From Lutimonas halocynthiae (lineage in GTDB: Bacteria > Bacteroidota > Bacteroidia > Flavobacteriales > Flavobacteriaceae), in the NCBI RefSeq assembly GCF_030409835.1, contig NZ_JAUFQO010000004.1, positions 124,001 through 188,000 of the forward strand: a stretch of 64,000 nucleotides of DNA, given 5' to 3'. The notes beneath the pieces are model-generated. The model was not told the DNA's origin. It made no database searches and worked only from the letters and a program-made list of their open reading frames with translations. Positions 8,178 to 16,204 of this stretch are shown here, piece by piece (position 1 is the stretch's first letter; the number at the start of each line of letters is the position of its first letter). A program made the translations under genes and the position numbers.

Positions 8178-9896
8178 TTAGGATAATTGCCTAAAATAGT
8201 CCTTGAGTATCAGGTCATTTTTTTCAGAAGGCGTAAAGATTTCCAACAAGCAAGCCTTTTCTGAGGGCTTATAAAATTCTGCCAGCTTTTCATTTAACTC
8301 ATTTTCATTGCTGGCTGCTGTATAATTGAAATCGTACATCTTGCACAAACTAGCAGCATTAAGTTGATGCGTTGTTTCAAAAAAGTCAAGTGCATCCGAA
8401 GCTTTTGGACCAGGAATAAACCTAAAAATCCCTCCTCCATTATTGTTCACCAGAATGATCCTAAAATGAGCAGGAATATACTTGTTCCAGAGTCCATTAC
8501 TATCATAGAAAAAACTAATATCCCCAGTGATCAGAACTGTTTGTTCTACAGACCCCAGGGCAGCTCCTATCGCTGTAGAGGTACTTCCATCAATTCCGCT
8601 GGTTCCACGATTACAAAAGACTTTTATTCCAGGCCTTAAATCAAATAATTGCGAATAACGAATAATCGAACTATTGGCCAATTGCAGGTTACAAACTTCG
8701 GGCAAACTATCTAATACAAGGTCAAATACTTTAATATCAGAAAATTCAGCATCACTTAAATACTTTTTATGAGCCAACTTTCTTAGTTGGTTTACGGCAT
8801 ACCATTTGGCTTGATATTTACTTTCAGTGACAGTGGTCAAAAAGAAAAACTGGCTGAAAAACAATTGAGGTGAGATCTCAAAATGATGCGTTAAAGAGTG
8901 AAAAGTATCTAATGACCTGTGGCTATCAATATGCCAATGCTCTATAGGCTTATGGTTTCTTAGAAATTGTTTAATTCTTTTCGACACAACCATTCCTCCG
9001 AAAGTTAACAAGATATCTGGTTGTAAGTCTTGAAATTGATCCTCATCAAGTGGAAAAATCAATTGATCTATGCAATTTATATACTTCTTTCCTGATAAAT
9101 TAGAAGTCGTTTCAGTTAAAATTATAACAGAAGGATCTTTTATCAAATGCTGCATTTGAACAGCAATCAATTCATCGGGGAAATTACTACCTATAAGCAC
9201 CATTTTTTTCGATGCGCTGTTCCAAACTGAGGCATATTTCTCTAATACTTCAAGTGCAATCGGTTCTTCAGTCAACAAAGTATCCAAGATTAGTTGACCT
9301 TGTCTTTTAATTAACGATTTGAAATCATATAAATCGTTAACTGTCTCATATAAAGGCTCATCAAAAGGAATATTTATATGTACCGGACCCATCCTTTCCA
9401 TTGAAACATCAAGTGCCTCATTTATTTTCAAGGCATTTTTAGCGAGTATTTCATCCTGACCCTCACTTCCAGACATGGCTCCTTGCGTTTGGAGATTGGT
9501 TTGAAAACAAATATGATTACTAAACACATTAGCTTGTCTTATAGTTTGACCATCGCCAATATCAATCAGATGTTCGGGTCTGTCTGCTGATATAACTACC
9601 AATGGGATTTTACTGTAATAGGCTTCTGCTATCGCAGGATAATAATTCAACAAAGCTGATCCGGAGGTGCACAGCAAAGCAACACTTTTTCCAGATTGTT
9701 GGGCAAGACCTAAGGCAAAAAAAGCCGCGCAACGTTCATCCACTATACTAAAAGCGCTTATATCAGTATGGTTCACAAACCCTAGTGTTAAGGGTGCATT
9801 TCTTGAACCTGGTGATATGACTACCTTATCAATATTATGCGTTACACAAGCCTGTAAAAGCAGCTGAGCGAGTTTTTTTTTGGGATATTTGGGCAT
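8178..9896 (-). CDS. menD: SEPHCHC synthase (2-succinyl-5-enolpyruvyl-6-hydroxy-3-cyclohexene-1-carboxylate synthase)
   Basis: 572 aa, a three-domain thiamine-diphosphate enzyme. It joins 2-oxoglutarate and isochorismate in menaquinone synthesis. The N-terminus has the MenD pattern VVISPGSRNAPLTLGF, with the ThDP-activating Glu in IVDERCAAFFALG (~52-64). GDGQTIRQANVF (~123) is also MenD-like. The C-terminal diphosphate/Mg site runs from GDISFFYDSNGLWN to NNNGGGIF (~455-490). It lies 73 bases after menF on the same strand; the last bases nearly touch the convergent esterase-like gene. Confidence 0.96.
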   Translation of the reverse strand: MPKYPKKKLAQLLLQACVTHNIDKVVISPGSRNAPLTLGFVNHTDISAFSIVDERCAAFFALGLAQQSGKSVALLCTSGSALLNYYPAIAEAYYSKIPLVVISADRPEHLIDIGDGQTIRQANVFSNHICFQTNLQTQGAMSGSEGQDEILAKNALKINEALDVSMERMGPVHINIPFDEPLYETVNDLYDFKSLIKRQGQLILDTLLTEEPIALEVLEKYASVWNSASKKMVLIGSNFPDELIAVQMQHLIKDPSVIILTETTSNLSGKKYINCIDQLIFPLDEDQFQDLQPDILLTFGGMVVSKRIKQFLRNHKPIEHWHIDSHRSLDTFHSLTHHFEISPQLFFSQFFFLTTVTESKYQAKWYAVNQLRKLAHKKYLSDAEFSDIKVFDLVLDSLPEVCNLQLANSSIIRYSQLFDLRPGIKVFCNRGTSGIDGSTSTAIGAALGSVEQTVLITGDISFFYDSNGLWNKYIPAHFRIILVNNNGGGIFRFIPGPKASDALDFFETTHQLNAASLCKMYDFNYTAASNENELNEKLAEFYKPSEKACLLEIFTPSEKNDLILKDYFRQLS

Positions 9897-9969
9897 CTAA
9901 AGACTTAAAAATACCAAACAAAAATACGTGATTTTTTTGGGACTATTAAGGGAATAACTGAAGGTAATT

Positions 9970-11085
9970 TTAAGCGTTGATTACTGACTTCATAATTAAA
10001 CTCTTATCAACTGTCTCATTCCATTCGGAGAGTGGATCACTATCTAAAGTGATGCCGCCTCCAACATAAATAATGGCCTCTGCATTTTCTTTCTCATTCA
10101 ATTGCATACACCTTAGGTTTACAAATAGATTGGATTCAAGACCATTAGAAATACCCGTATCAGAATTTTCCAAATTCTCATCAGAATAGTTCAATTCTCC
10201 TAAAAACCCAGTATAAAAAGACCGGTCATAGGCCTCTTCTGTCAAGATAAAATCGCGTACTTCGATCCTTGGTAGTCCGCACACGGCTGCCGTGGGGTGC
10301 AGCTTCCCTATCAGATTTTTCAAACTATTCTCATCGTGCAATTGACCTTTTATATCAGTGCATAAATGAAGTAGGTTCCCAGCCTTTCTTGTATAAGTAT
10401 CACTTACTTCTAATTCCATATTTTCAAGTGAAGCCACAATATGGTCAGTAACGATCTGCTGTTCTCTTGTTTCTTTTTCTCCCCAAGACACATCTCTTGC
10501 ATCTTTATATTTTTGTGTGCCGGCCAATGCCATAGTTTGAAAAGAATTACCTTTTGTTTTCAAAAGTGTTTCAGGGCTTGCTCCTGCCCATAGCCCAATT
10601 TCAGGATGGAACCAGACATAAGCAAAAGCTGACTGATACTTCGACATTAACCTTCGAAAAATTGTTGTGATATCAATATGCTTAAGCCTTACTATTTCTC
10701 TTCTGGAAAGAACAATTTTAACAAAATCTCCTTTTTCAATTCTTTCAATTCCTCTTTTAACAAGTTTTAGATGGAGCTCTTGCGATTCTCCTGCCGAGCT
10801 GGCTTGCATTTCATTATCGGAGACATTAAAATCAGCATATTCATCATCACTAATCGGGCAGCTGAATTTATTTGAATGCTTGTCAGCAAAGAGAATTGCT
10901 TTTTCCTTTGCATTAAAAGGGGCCATAATAAAACCAGAAGACAAAAAATCATTGGAATATACTATGCGATCATCATTTTGTATAACAGCCCTCACTAATT
11001 GCTCATCGGGCTTTCTGTAAACAACAAAAGGTAATCCCGTATCTTTTGCTTTATGAATCTTTCTTAGTAGCGCTTCAAAATTCAT
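9970..11085 (-). CDS. menF: Isochorismate synthase
   Basis: 371 aa, chorismate-binding fold. Converts chorismate to isochorismate, the first committed step towards menaquinone. Landmark motifs: LAGTQKYKD (~201), EQQIVTDHIVASL (~219), HPTAAVCGLP (~270), YTGFLGELNY (~301) and GGGITLDSDPLSEWNE (~345). Placed directly before menD and next to a MenI-like thioesterase, which favours a menaquinone role over siderophore (EntC). The start ATG lies inside the last codons of the upstream hydrolase (11-base overlap), suggesting translational coupling. Confidence 0.93.
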   Translation of the reverse strand: MNFEALLRKIHKAKDTGLPFVVYRKPDEQLVRAVIQNDDRIVYSNDFLSSGFIMAPFNAKEKAILFADKHSNKFSCPISDDEYADFNVSDNEMQASSAGESQELHLKLVKRGIERIEKGDFVKIVLSRREIVRLKHIDITTIFRRLMSKYQSAFAYVWFHPEIGLWAGASPETLLKTKGNSFQTMALAGTQKYKDARDVSWGEKETREQQIVTDHIVASLENMELEVSDTYTRKAGNLLHLCTDIKGQLHDENSLKNLIGKLHPTAAVCGLPRIEVRDFILTEEAYDRSFYTGFLGELNYSDENLENSDTGISNGLESNLFVNLRCMQLNEKENAEAIIYVGGGITLDSDPLSEWNETVDKSLIMKSVINA

Positions 11086-11950
11086 TTTTACTTAAACTTT
11101 TTATCAGTTCTGTTTTTATGAGCTCAAAATTAGTCCAAATAAGCGAATGATTTCCCTCCTCAAGAGGAATTAAAGTAAACTTAGTTTTCCCTATTTGATT
11201 TTGTAGATAAATTGAATTCTCAAACGGGACAATAAAGTCTTCCTTACCATGGATAGACAAGACTTTTGACTTGCTTAAACCCCATCTTTCTGCATATTGA
11301 CTTAATTCGGTAACATGCCTGAATTTTTCTATACTAGCTCCCCTAAAAACTTTTGGAATTAAAGGCCTCGTAAGTTGCCAGCTATATAAATTCATGGCCC
11401 AAAACATTGGTTCGAGATCACCCTTAACCGCAGCGGCCAATGCTATCTTTTTCTTGTAATGCAAATCAGAAGCCATTACTACCGTTCCTCCATAAGAATA
11501 ACCAACCAACACAACCTTTGTTACATCCATTCCATCTAATAATTGATGAAGTAAATCAACCTCTTCCTGAAGTGTATTTAAAACTTCTCCGGTGCGTTCA
11601 GGACCATATCCTATTCTGTCATAACTTATAATATTGGCCAGCGAATTTAATGTGGAATCCTTTAAATAACGTTTAAAGTCCATTGATGAGCCTGGAGAAC
11701 CATGCACAAAAAAAAGAGTCGGCAAAAGAGAATCCATTTCTTTTTGCATACCGACAAGCCTCACATTGTGTCCCTTAAAAAGCGTATAACTAATAGTGGG
11801 TTGTCTTATATCATCCTCAAATTTCTCGATAATCTCAGCTTCAGAAGAAGGACTTGTAAAAGTATAAATCAAATAAGTGGCAATAACAAAAACCCCTAAG
11901 AGCGTCCATCCAATAATTTTAAAAATCTTTTTGATTAATCTACGATTCAT
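11075..11950 (-). CDS. Membrane-anchored alpha/beta hydrolase in the menaquinone operon
   Basis: 291 aa. Residues ~10-32 form one N-terminal membrane anchor, after a basic start (MNRRLIKKIFK). The hydrolase triad is intact: Ser in GYSYGG (~148), Asp in HGKEDFIVP (~237) and His in EEGNHSLIW (~268); HGSPGSS (~83) supplies the oxyanion hole. It overlaps menF by 11 bases and follows the MenI-like thioesterase by 11 bases. Position suggests MenH (SHCHC synthase), but known MenH enzymes are soluble and shorter, and an external domain would not meet cytosolic SEPHCHC. The true substrate is unknown. Confidence 0.75.
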   Translation of the reverse strand: MNRRLIKKIFKIIGWTLLGVFVIATYLIYTFTSPSSEAEIIEKFEDDIRQPTISYTLFKGHNVRLVGMQKEMDSLLPTLFFVHGSPGSSMDFKRYLKDSTLNSLANIISYDRIGYGPERTGEVLNTLQEEVDLLHQLLDGMDVTKVVLVGYSYGGTVVMASDLHYKKKIALAAAVKGDLEPMFWAMNLYSWQLTRPLIPKVFRGASIEKFRHVTELSQYAERWGLSKSKVLSIHGKEDFIVPFENSIYLQNQIGKTKFTLIPLEEGNHSLIWTNFELIKTELIKSLSKNEF

Positions 11951-11961
11951 ACTGAAAAGGT

Positions 11962-12378
11962 TTAACGCTTTGTCAGGATGATACAGGTTAGCTTACATAT
12001 TGATATTAATCGCTCTTCTTCATCTTCTATTTTGATCTCATACAGTACCGTAGTTCTTCCTTTATGCAGAATTCTGGCAGTCGCTTTTACAATACCTTCC
12101 TTGATACTCCGCACGTGGTTTGCATTAATTTCTATACCACGAACTTCTTGCTTCTCATGATCAAGAAGATAATATGATGCCGCGCTTCCCACGCTTTCTG
12201 CTAAAGCTACGGTTGCTCCTCCATGAAGAAGGCCCATGGGCTGGTGAACTCTTGAGTTGACAGGCATGGTAGCCACCAAAAAGTCATCTCCAACTTCTGT
12301 GTAAGTGATATCCAGTGTTTCCATTAAAGTGTCCTTATTAATGGCATTAAGTTTTTCTAAGATCGCAGCAGACTTCAT
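11962..12378 (-). CDS. menI: Hotdog-fold acyl-CoA thioesterase, probable DHNA-CoA thioesterase
   Basis: 138 aa. Strong likeness to E. coli YdiI/MenI: the pattern ATMPVNSRVHQPMGLLHGG, then the catalytic Glu in VALAESVGSAASY (~64), then IEINANHVRS (~96). It hydrolyses 1,4-dihydroxy-2-naphthoyl-CoA to DHNA, the step after MenB. The gene leads the run thioesterase-hydrolase-menF-menD, supporting this assignment. A general PaaI-like thioesterase is the main alternative. It is divergent from the pRiA4b-like gene across about 90 bases. Confidence 0.85.
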   Translation of the reverse strand: MKSAAILEKLNAINKDTLMETLDITYTEVGDDFLVATMPVNSRVHQPMGLLHGGATVALAESVGSAASYYLLDHEKQEVRGIEINANHVRSIKEGIVKATARILHKGRTTVLYEIKIEDEEERLISICKLTCIILTKR

Positions 12379-12439
12379 TATAGAAGGATAATTATAACAT
12401 TTTTAACAAGGTAAAAGTAACACTTTTGAATTAAAGTAT

Positions 12440-12447
12440 TATTTTTG
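12440..12447 (+). promoter_or_regulatory. -7 element upstream of the pRiA4b ORF-3-like gene
   Basis: TATTTTTG fits the Bacteroidota -7 consensus TAnnTTTG and lies 22 bases before the ATG at 12470. No TTG was found at the usual distance upstream, so only half the promoter is supported. Confidence 0.4.
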
Positions 12448-12469
12448 CAAAAAATTAGAATGGTTGGTT

Positions 12470-12973
12470 ATGGTATATAAAATCAGGGTAATATTAAATA
12501 CAGAAGAAGACGTGATTAGAGATATTGCTATTGATGCTTCAGCAAGTCTCGAAGATCTGCACAATGCCGTAACAAATTCTTTCGGTTTTACGGGAGAAGA
12601 AATGGCTTCTTTTTACAGGTCAGATGAAACATGGGTTCAAGGAGAGGAGCATCCTTTATTTGATATGGGAGAAGGTGTTGACCAAAAGATTCAAATGCGA
12701 GAGGTTATTTTAAGCGATGCTTTAATCAACCAAAATGATAAAATGATCTATGTATATGACTTTTTTAATATGTGGTCTTTTTACGTTGAATTGATTCAGT
12801 CTGATTTTATCCATGATAGCACAGAACTTCCAAGTTTACTCTTTTCACTAGGTGTCGTTCCCAATGACGCTCCAGAAATTCAATTCGAATCTGAAGACCT
12901 TTCGGCCGATGATTTTGAAGAGAATCAGTTGGAAGAATTTGATGATGAATTTGGTGATTTTAGCTATAATTAA
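12470..12973 (+). CDS. Plasmid pRiA4b ORF-3-like family protein
   Basis: 167 aa from ATG 12470 (a TTG two codons earlier is also possible). It begins MVYKIRVILNTEEDVIRDIA and continues with SLEDLHNAVTNSFGF and FYRSDETWVQGEE, the pattern of the pRiA4b ORF-3 family, a small alpha/beta domain of unknown function. The last ~30 residues are very acidic (repeated Glu/Asp). No partner gene is evident; a -7 element precedes it. Cytoplasmic, with no signal or membrane segment. Confidence 0.8.
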   Translation: MVYKIRVILNTEEDVIRDIAIDASASLEDLHNAVTNSFGFTGEEMASFYRSDETWVQGEEHPLFDMGEGVDQKIQMREVILSDALINQNDKMIYVYDFFNMWSFYVELIQSDFIHDSTELPSLLFSLGVVPNDAPEIQFESEDLSADDFEENQLEEFDDEFGDFSYN

Positions 12974-13014
12974 ACATTTGAATACTGCTTTCAAGCTAGT
13001 TTATTTTTACCTTC

Positions 13015-13022
13015 TATATTTG
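13015..13022 (+). promoter_or_regulatory. -7 element upstream of the exported two-lobed protein gene
   Basis: TATATTTG is a perfect TAnnTTTG match 70 bases before the ATG at 13093. There is no TTG at 19-23 bases upstream, so the call is tentative. Confidence 0.4.
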
Positions 13023-13092
13023 TCTTTTCGGCTACAAAAAATAGAATTGATTTTATTTGTTACCTTTATAACTCAACTAAAATCAATCTATT

Positions 13093-13872
13093 ATGAAAAA
13101 ATTACTCTTATTTACACTAGGAATGCTCTTCTGTATCCCTACCCTATTTGCTCAGGCAGTAATCACCCATCAATACAGAAGGGTTGAACCTGAAAACATG
13201 CAAGAATACCTCAAGAGAGAAACTACTTATTGGCAAAAACTAGCCGAAAGTGAAGTGACAAAGGGCAACTTAACCTTTTGGGCTATCCTTCAGAAAGTTG
13301 GAGGCGTTAATCAAGATAAAGGCGCTAACATATTGATTGTCAATACTTTTAATAATATGGATACAGCCAATGAAATATGGGGAAATTTACAAGCACTTTT
13401 TCCAGACACCAAAATGGAAGATATGGATACCTGGAATATGGGGAAAAATACTGCGACTATATTTTTAAGACCTGGCGACAACTTTGTAGCTGCTCCAAAT
13501 GCCGATCCACAGAAAGATTTTAAATATGTTTTTGTCTTATACCACCAACCTAAAGATGTTGCAAAACATATGGACTTTGAATCAAAGGAATGGAAACCAA
13601 TGATTGAAAAAGCCATGGCAGAAGGAAAAACAACCATGAAAGGATGGGGTAATGATTATGTCATTTTACCAGAATCAGGGAATTTCCATTATAGGACCAG
13701 TTCTTACGATTTATTCTCTTCACTTAGCGATGCCTTAGGAAGTCATTTTACTGAAGATTTCACATGGCCAGATGATTTTGGAAGTAGTGTTGAAGACAAT
13801 ATGGCCGGCCCGAGACATAGAGATCTGTACCGAATTGTAACAATGGTGTCAGCTCCACCTCCTGCTGAATAA
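13093..13872 (+). CDS. Exported protein of unknown function, two ferredoxin-like halves
   Basis: 259 aa with signal peptide MKKLLLFTLGMLFCIPTLFAQ. The mature part looks like two related lobes. The first (~25-130) has QYRRVEPENMQEYLKRET, FWAILQKVGG and NILIVNTFNNMD; the second (~140-259) has FVLYHQPKDVAKHMDFES, a GNDYVILPE stretch and DLYRIVTMVSAPPPAE. The layout recalls dimeric alpha-beta barrel (ABM/DabB-like) folds, but no specific family is recognised. It ends at a strong terminator. An overlapping frame at 12852-13187 is a shadow. Confidence 0.6.
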   Translation: MKKLLLFTLGMLFCIPTLFAQAVITHQYRRVEPENMQEYLKRETTYWQKLAESEVTKGNLTFWAILQKVGGVNQDKGANILIVNTFNNMDTANEIWGNLQALFPDTKMEDMDTWNMGKNTATIFLRPGDNFVAAPNADPQKDFKYVFVLYHQPKDVAKHMDFESKEWKPMIEKAMAEGKTTMKGWGNDYVILPESGNFHYRTSSYDLFSSLSDALGSHFTEDFTWPDDFGSSVEDNMAGPRHRDLYRIVTMVSAPPPAE

Positions 13873-13880
13873 CAAATTCT

Positions 13881-13910
13881 AAAAAAGGCTTGTCGATGAC
13901 AAGCCTTTTT
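13881..13910. terminator. Bidirectional intrinsic terminator
   Basis: A6, GGCTTGTC, loop GAT, GACAAGCC, T5: a perfect 8-bp GC-containing stem flanked by A and T tracts, between two convergent genes. Confidence 0.9.
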
Positions 13911-13932
13911 CATTTAAATAATACAATAATTT

Positions 13933-16062
13933 TTATAATGATGATAACCATTCTTTAATTTCATTTTGAAACTCAGCATCAAAACTTCCCTTTGCAGCAG
14001 TATCCCAATCTACACATTTGTTCTCCACTTTATAAAATCCATGATTACCAAGAGGCATTGTCTTATGGCTAATATTTCTCGGGACTTCATCATTAAATAT
14101 TTCTTTTAAATGTTCCACGTTCAATTCAGGATCAACGTTGATATCAAATTCTCCAAATAATAGCAACGTTGGGCATGTAAGCGACAACAGGGCTTGATCA
14201 TTATCATAATCATGAATCAAATTCCAATGTTTGGCACTACCTATGATGCCGGATTTTTCTCCTAGTTTCGCTGATTTTGAAAGTGATTTTTTTCTTTTCT
14301 CTATTTTTTTATCCAGTTTGTCTCCTGTCATTCCTTCGCAAATAAATCTTGATCTGTCATTGTCATCAACTTGTTCTTGAACGCCTACTGTTGGGCCTGC
14401 CAAACTAAGAACAAAGGCTATATCACTATGTTGAGATGCTACAAGTTGCGCAATCCATCCTCCCTGACTATGACCAGAAACACCAATTCGGTCAGCATCG
14501 ATAAAATCCATAGATTTTAGATAGCTAACGGCAGCATAGGCATCTTTAGCCCTTCCCTCAAAACTATTTTGTCTCCAGTTTCCTGTGGAATTACCAAGGC
14601 CTCTTTTATTGCAATACATAACGGCATAGCCTAATTCCAATAGAACATCCTCGATATAGAACTTATGAGGCCCCCAGGCTTCTTTTTCATAACCATCAAA
14701 GGCATGTGGCCCGGATCCTTGTTGAAAAACTACCGCAGGCGTATTGTTATCCAAATTTGGGCGGATTAGAATTCCTTCTATCGTTTCATCTCCGCTTTCG
14801 AAATTCACAATCTCGGCATGCCTTTCCTGAGAATAGCCATACTGCATGCCACATAAAACCATCACTAAAAGTAAGGTTGACTTAGAATTGCTCATCATTT
14901 TATTTTTTTTTCTTGTTACGATACTTATTCCGCTGTAGGTCATTTTTCTCCATACATATTCTATCGGTCCTTGTGGATACTTTTTTAGCCACAAGGTACT
15001 GAATAACGATTGTAAGGCAAATAACAAGAGAGTGAGTAAATAAGTTTCTCCCGCTGTGATTTTATTAAACAAGTGTAAACCCGGAAGACTATGAAAAAAA
15101 ATCAAAAGATAGAAAACAGATTGCATCAAATAATTTGTAAGCGCCATTTTACCTACAGGATTAAAGAAGCCAATCAGTTTTTTTACCCGAACAGAGCGAT
15201 ACAATCTTATAAAGATCGAAACATAACTCATACTCTGCAATAACATTCCTGCAAGGATCACGAACGGCAACCATAACAAAGGAAGGTCCATTTCCAATTC
15301 CCCGGAAAATATCATATGTAAAGCATAACTTGAACCCAATCCCAAGGTCAATCCTAAAAGAATGAACCAATTGGTCATGGTTCTAAATTTTTCTGGCATT
15401 GAAAAGAAATTAATCCTGCCTAACAACATTCCTATCAGCATGTTCCCAAATGTGAAAGCTAAGGTTAATGGCATGTCGTTTAAAAAGTTTATCCATGGAG
15501 AAATGGTCCAATTGATCTCTAAATATCTCAAAAATGACTGTGTTACAGGCAATTCAGTTGCCAAGGCAAAATCATATCCATAAGATTGCCATCCCAAGGC
15601 TGAATTCCCTATAAATATGGTACCCGTAAGTAAAATATTAAAAACCAAGGCCAGTATTAACAATGACCTGTTTGATAATTTTCTAACCAATAAAAGAAAA
15701 ACCCCTCCGAAAGCATATGACATAATTATATCTCCGTTCCACAATAGAAAACAATGAATGGCTCCTATAAGAAACAATAGCCCCATTCTTTTCAGAAAAT
15801 AAGATTGAAAGTGAATCTTTTTTTCCTCTGCCCTGCTCATCTGAATGTAAAATCCGAAACCAAAAAGCATAGAAAAGATGGTAATAAACTTCTTATCTAT
15901 TAATAAATGATATAAAAAATTAAGCGTAGGGTCAAAACTGGTTTGAATTGCCTCGATGTCTCCAAAGGGCACGTTGGCTAAAAACACACCCAATAAGGCA
16001 AAGCCTCTTAGTGCATCAACCACTTCTATTCTGTTTTTTTTAGTTGTAGGTTTAAATTCCAT
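13933..16062 (-). CDS. DUF418 membrane protein joined in frame to an alpha/beta hydrolase with its own signal peptide
   Basis: One 709-aa frame with two complete parts. Residues 1-388 are a DUF418 multi-pass membrane protein: VVDALRGFALLGVFLANV at the start, many hydrophobic helices, and the usual DUF418 ending GPIEYVWRKMTYSG. From Met389 a signal peptide appears (MMSNSKSTLLLVMVLCGMQY, cleavage after YSQ), followed by a hydrolase with GVSGHSQGGW (Ser), FGEFDINVDPE (Asp) and LGNHGFY (His). The junction codes RKKNK from an A9 run. One extra A would create a TAA just before the Met389 ATG, giving two ordinary genes. Natural fusion, slippage or an assembly error are all possible. Confidence 0.75.
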   Translation of the reverse strand: MEFKPTTKKNRIEVVDALRGFALLGVFLANVPFGDIEAIQTSFDPTLNFLYHLLIDKKFITIFSMLFGFGFYIQMSRAEEKKIHFQSYFLKRMGLLFLIGAIHCFLLWNGDIIMSYAFGGVFLLLVRKLSNRSLLILALVFNILLTGTIFIGNSALGWQSYGYDFALATELPVTQSFLRYLEINWTISPWINFLNDMPLTLAFTFGNMLIGMLLGRINFFSMPEKFRTMTNWFILLGLTLGLGSSYALHMIFSGELEMDLPLLWLPFVILAGMLLQSMSYVSIFIRLYRSVRVKKLIGFFNPVGKMALTNYLMQSVFYLLIFFHSLPGLHLFNKITAGETYLLTLLLFALQSLFSTLWLKKYPQGPIEYVWRKMTYSGISIVTRKKNKMMSNSKSTLLLVMVLCGMQYGYSQERHAEIVNFESGDETIEGILIRPNLDNNTPAVVFQQGSGPHAFDGYEKEAWGPHKFYIEDVLLELGYAVMYCNKRGLGNSTGNWRQNSFEGRAKDAYAAVSYLKSMDFIDADRIGVSGHSQGGWIAQLVASQHSDIAFVLSLAGPTVGVQEQVDDNDRSRFICEGMTGDKLDKKIEKRKKSLSKSAKLGEKSGIIGSAKHWNLIHDYDNDQALLSLTCPTLLLFGEFDINVDPELNVEHLKEIFNDEVPRNISHKTMPLGNHGFYKVENKCVDWDTAAKGSFDAEFQNEIKEWLSSL
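14903..14911 (-). other. A9 homopolymer at the DUF418/hydrolase junction
   Basis: Nine consecutive T on the plus strand (A9 in the mRNA). The following mRNA sequence is TAAAATG. With ten A the upstream frame ends at that TAA and the ATG at 14898 opens the hydrolase. A candidate site of transcriptional slippage, phase variation or sequencing error. Confidence 0.6.
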
Positions 16063-16204
16063 GATAAATAATTTTAATGATTTACGATATTGCTATATAC
16101 CATAGACTTAAAATTATTACAGAATTTCACTTTAGACAGTAACAGGTTGTAGCAAAATCAGTATTCAGGACAAAACAACAGTTCTTGATACATAAATCAG
16201 CACA

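Noticed and set aside
12852-13187. 111-aa plus-strand frame
   Set aside because: It overlaps the 3' end of the pRiA4b-like gene and the start of the exported protein gene in another frame and has no conserved features.
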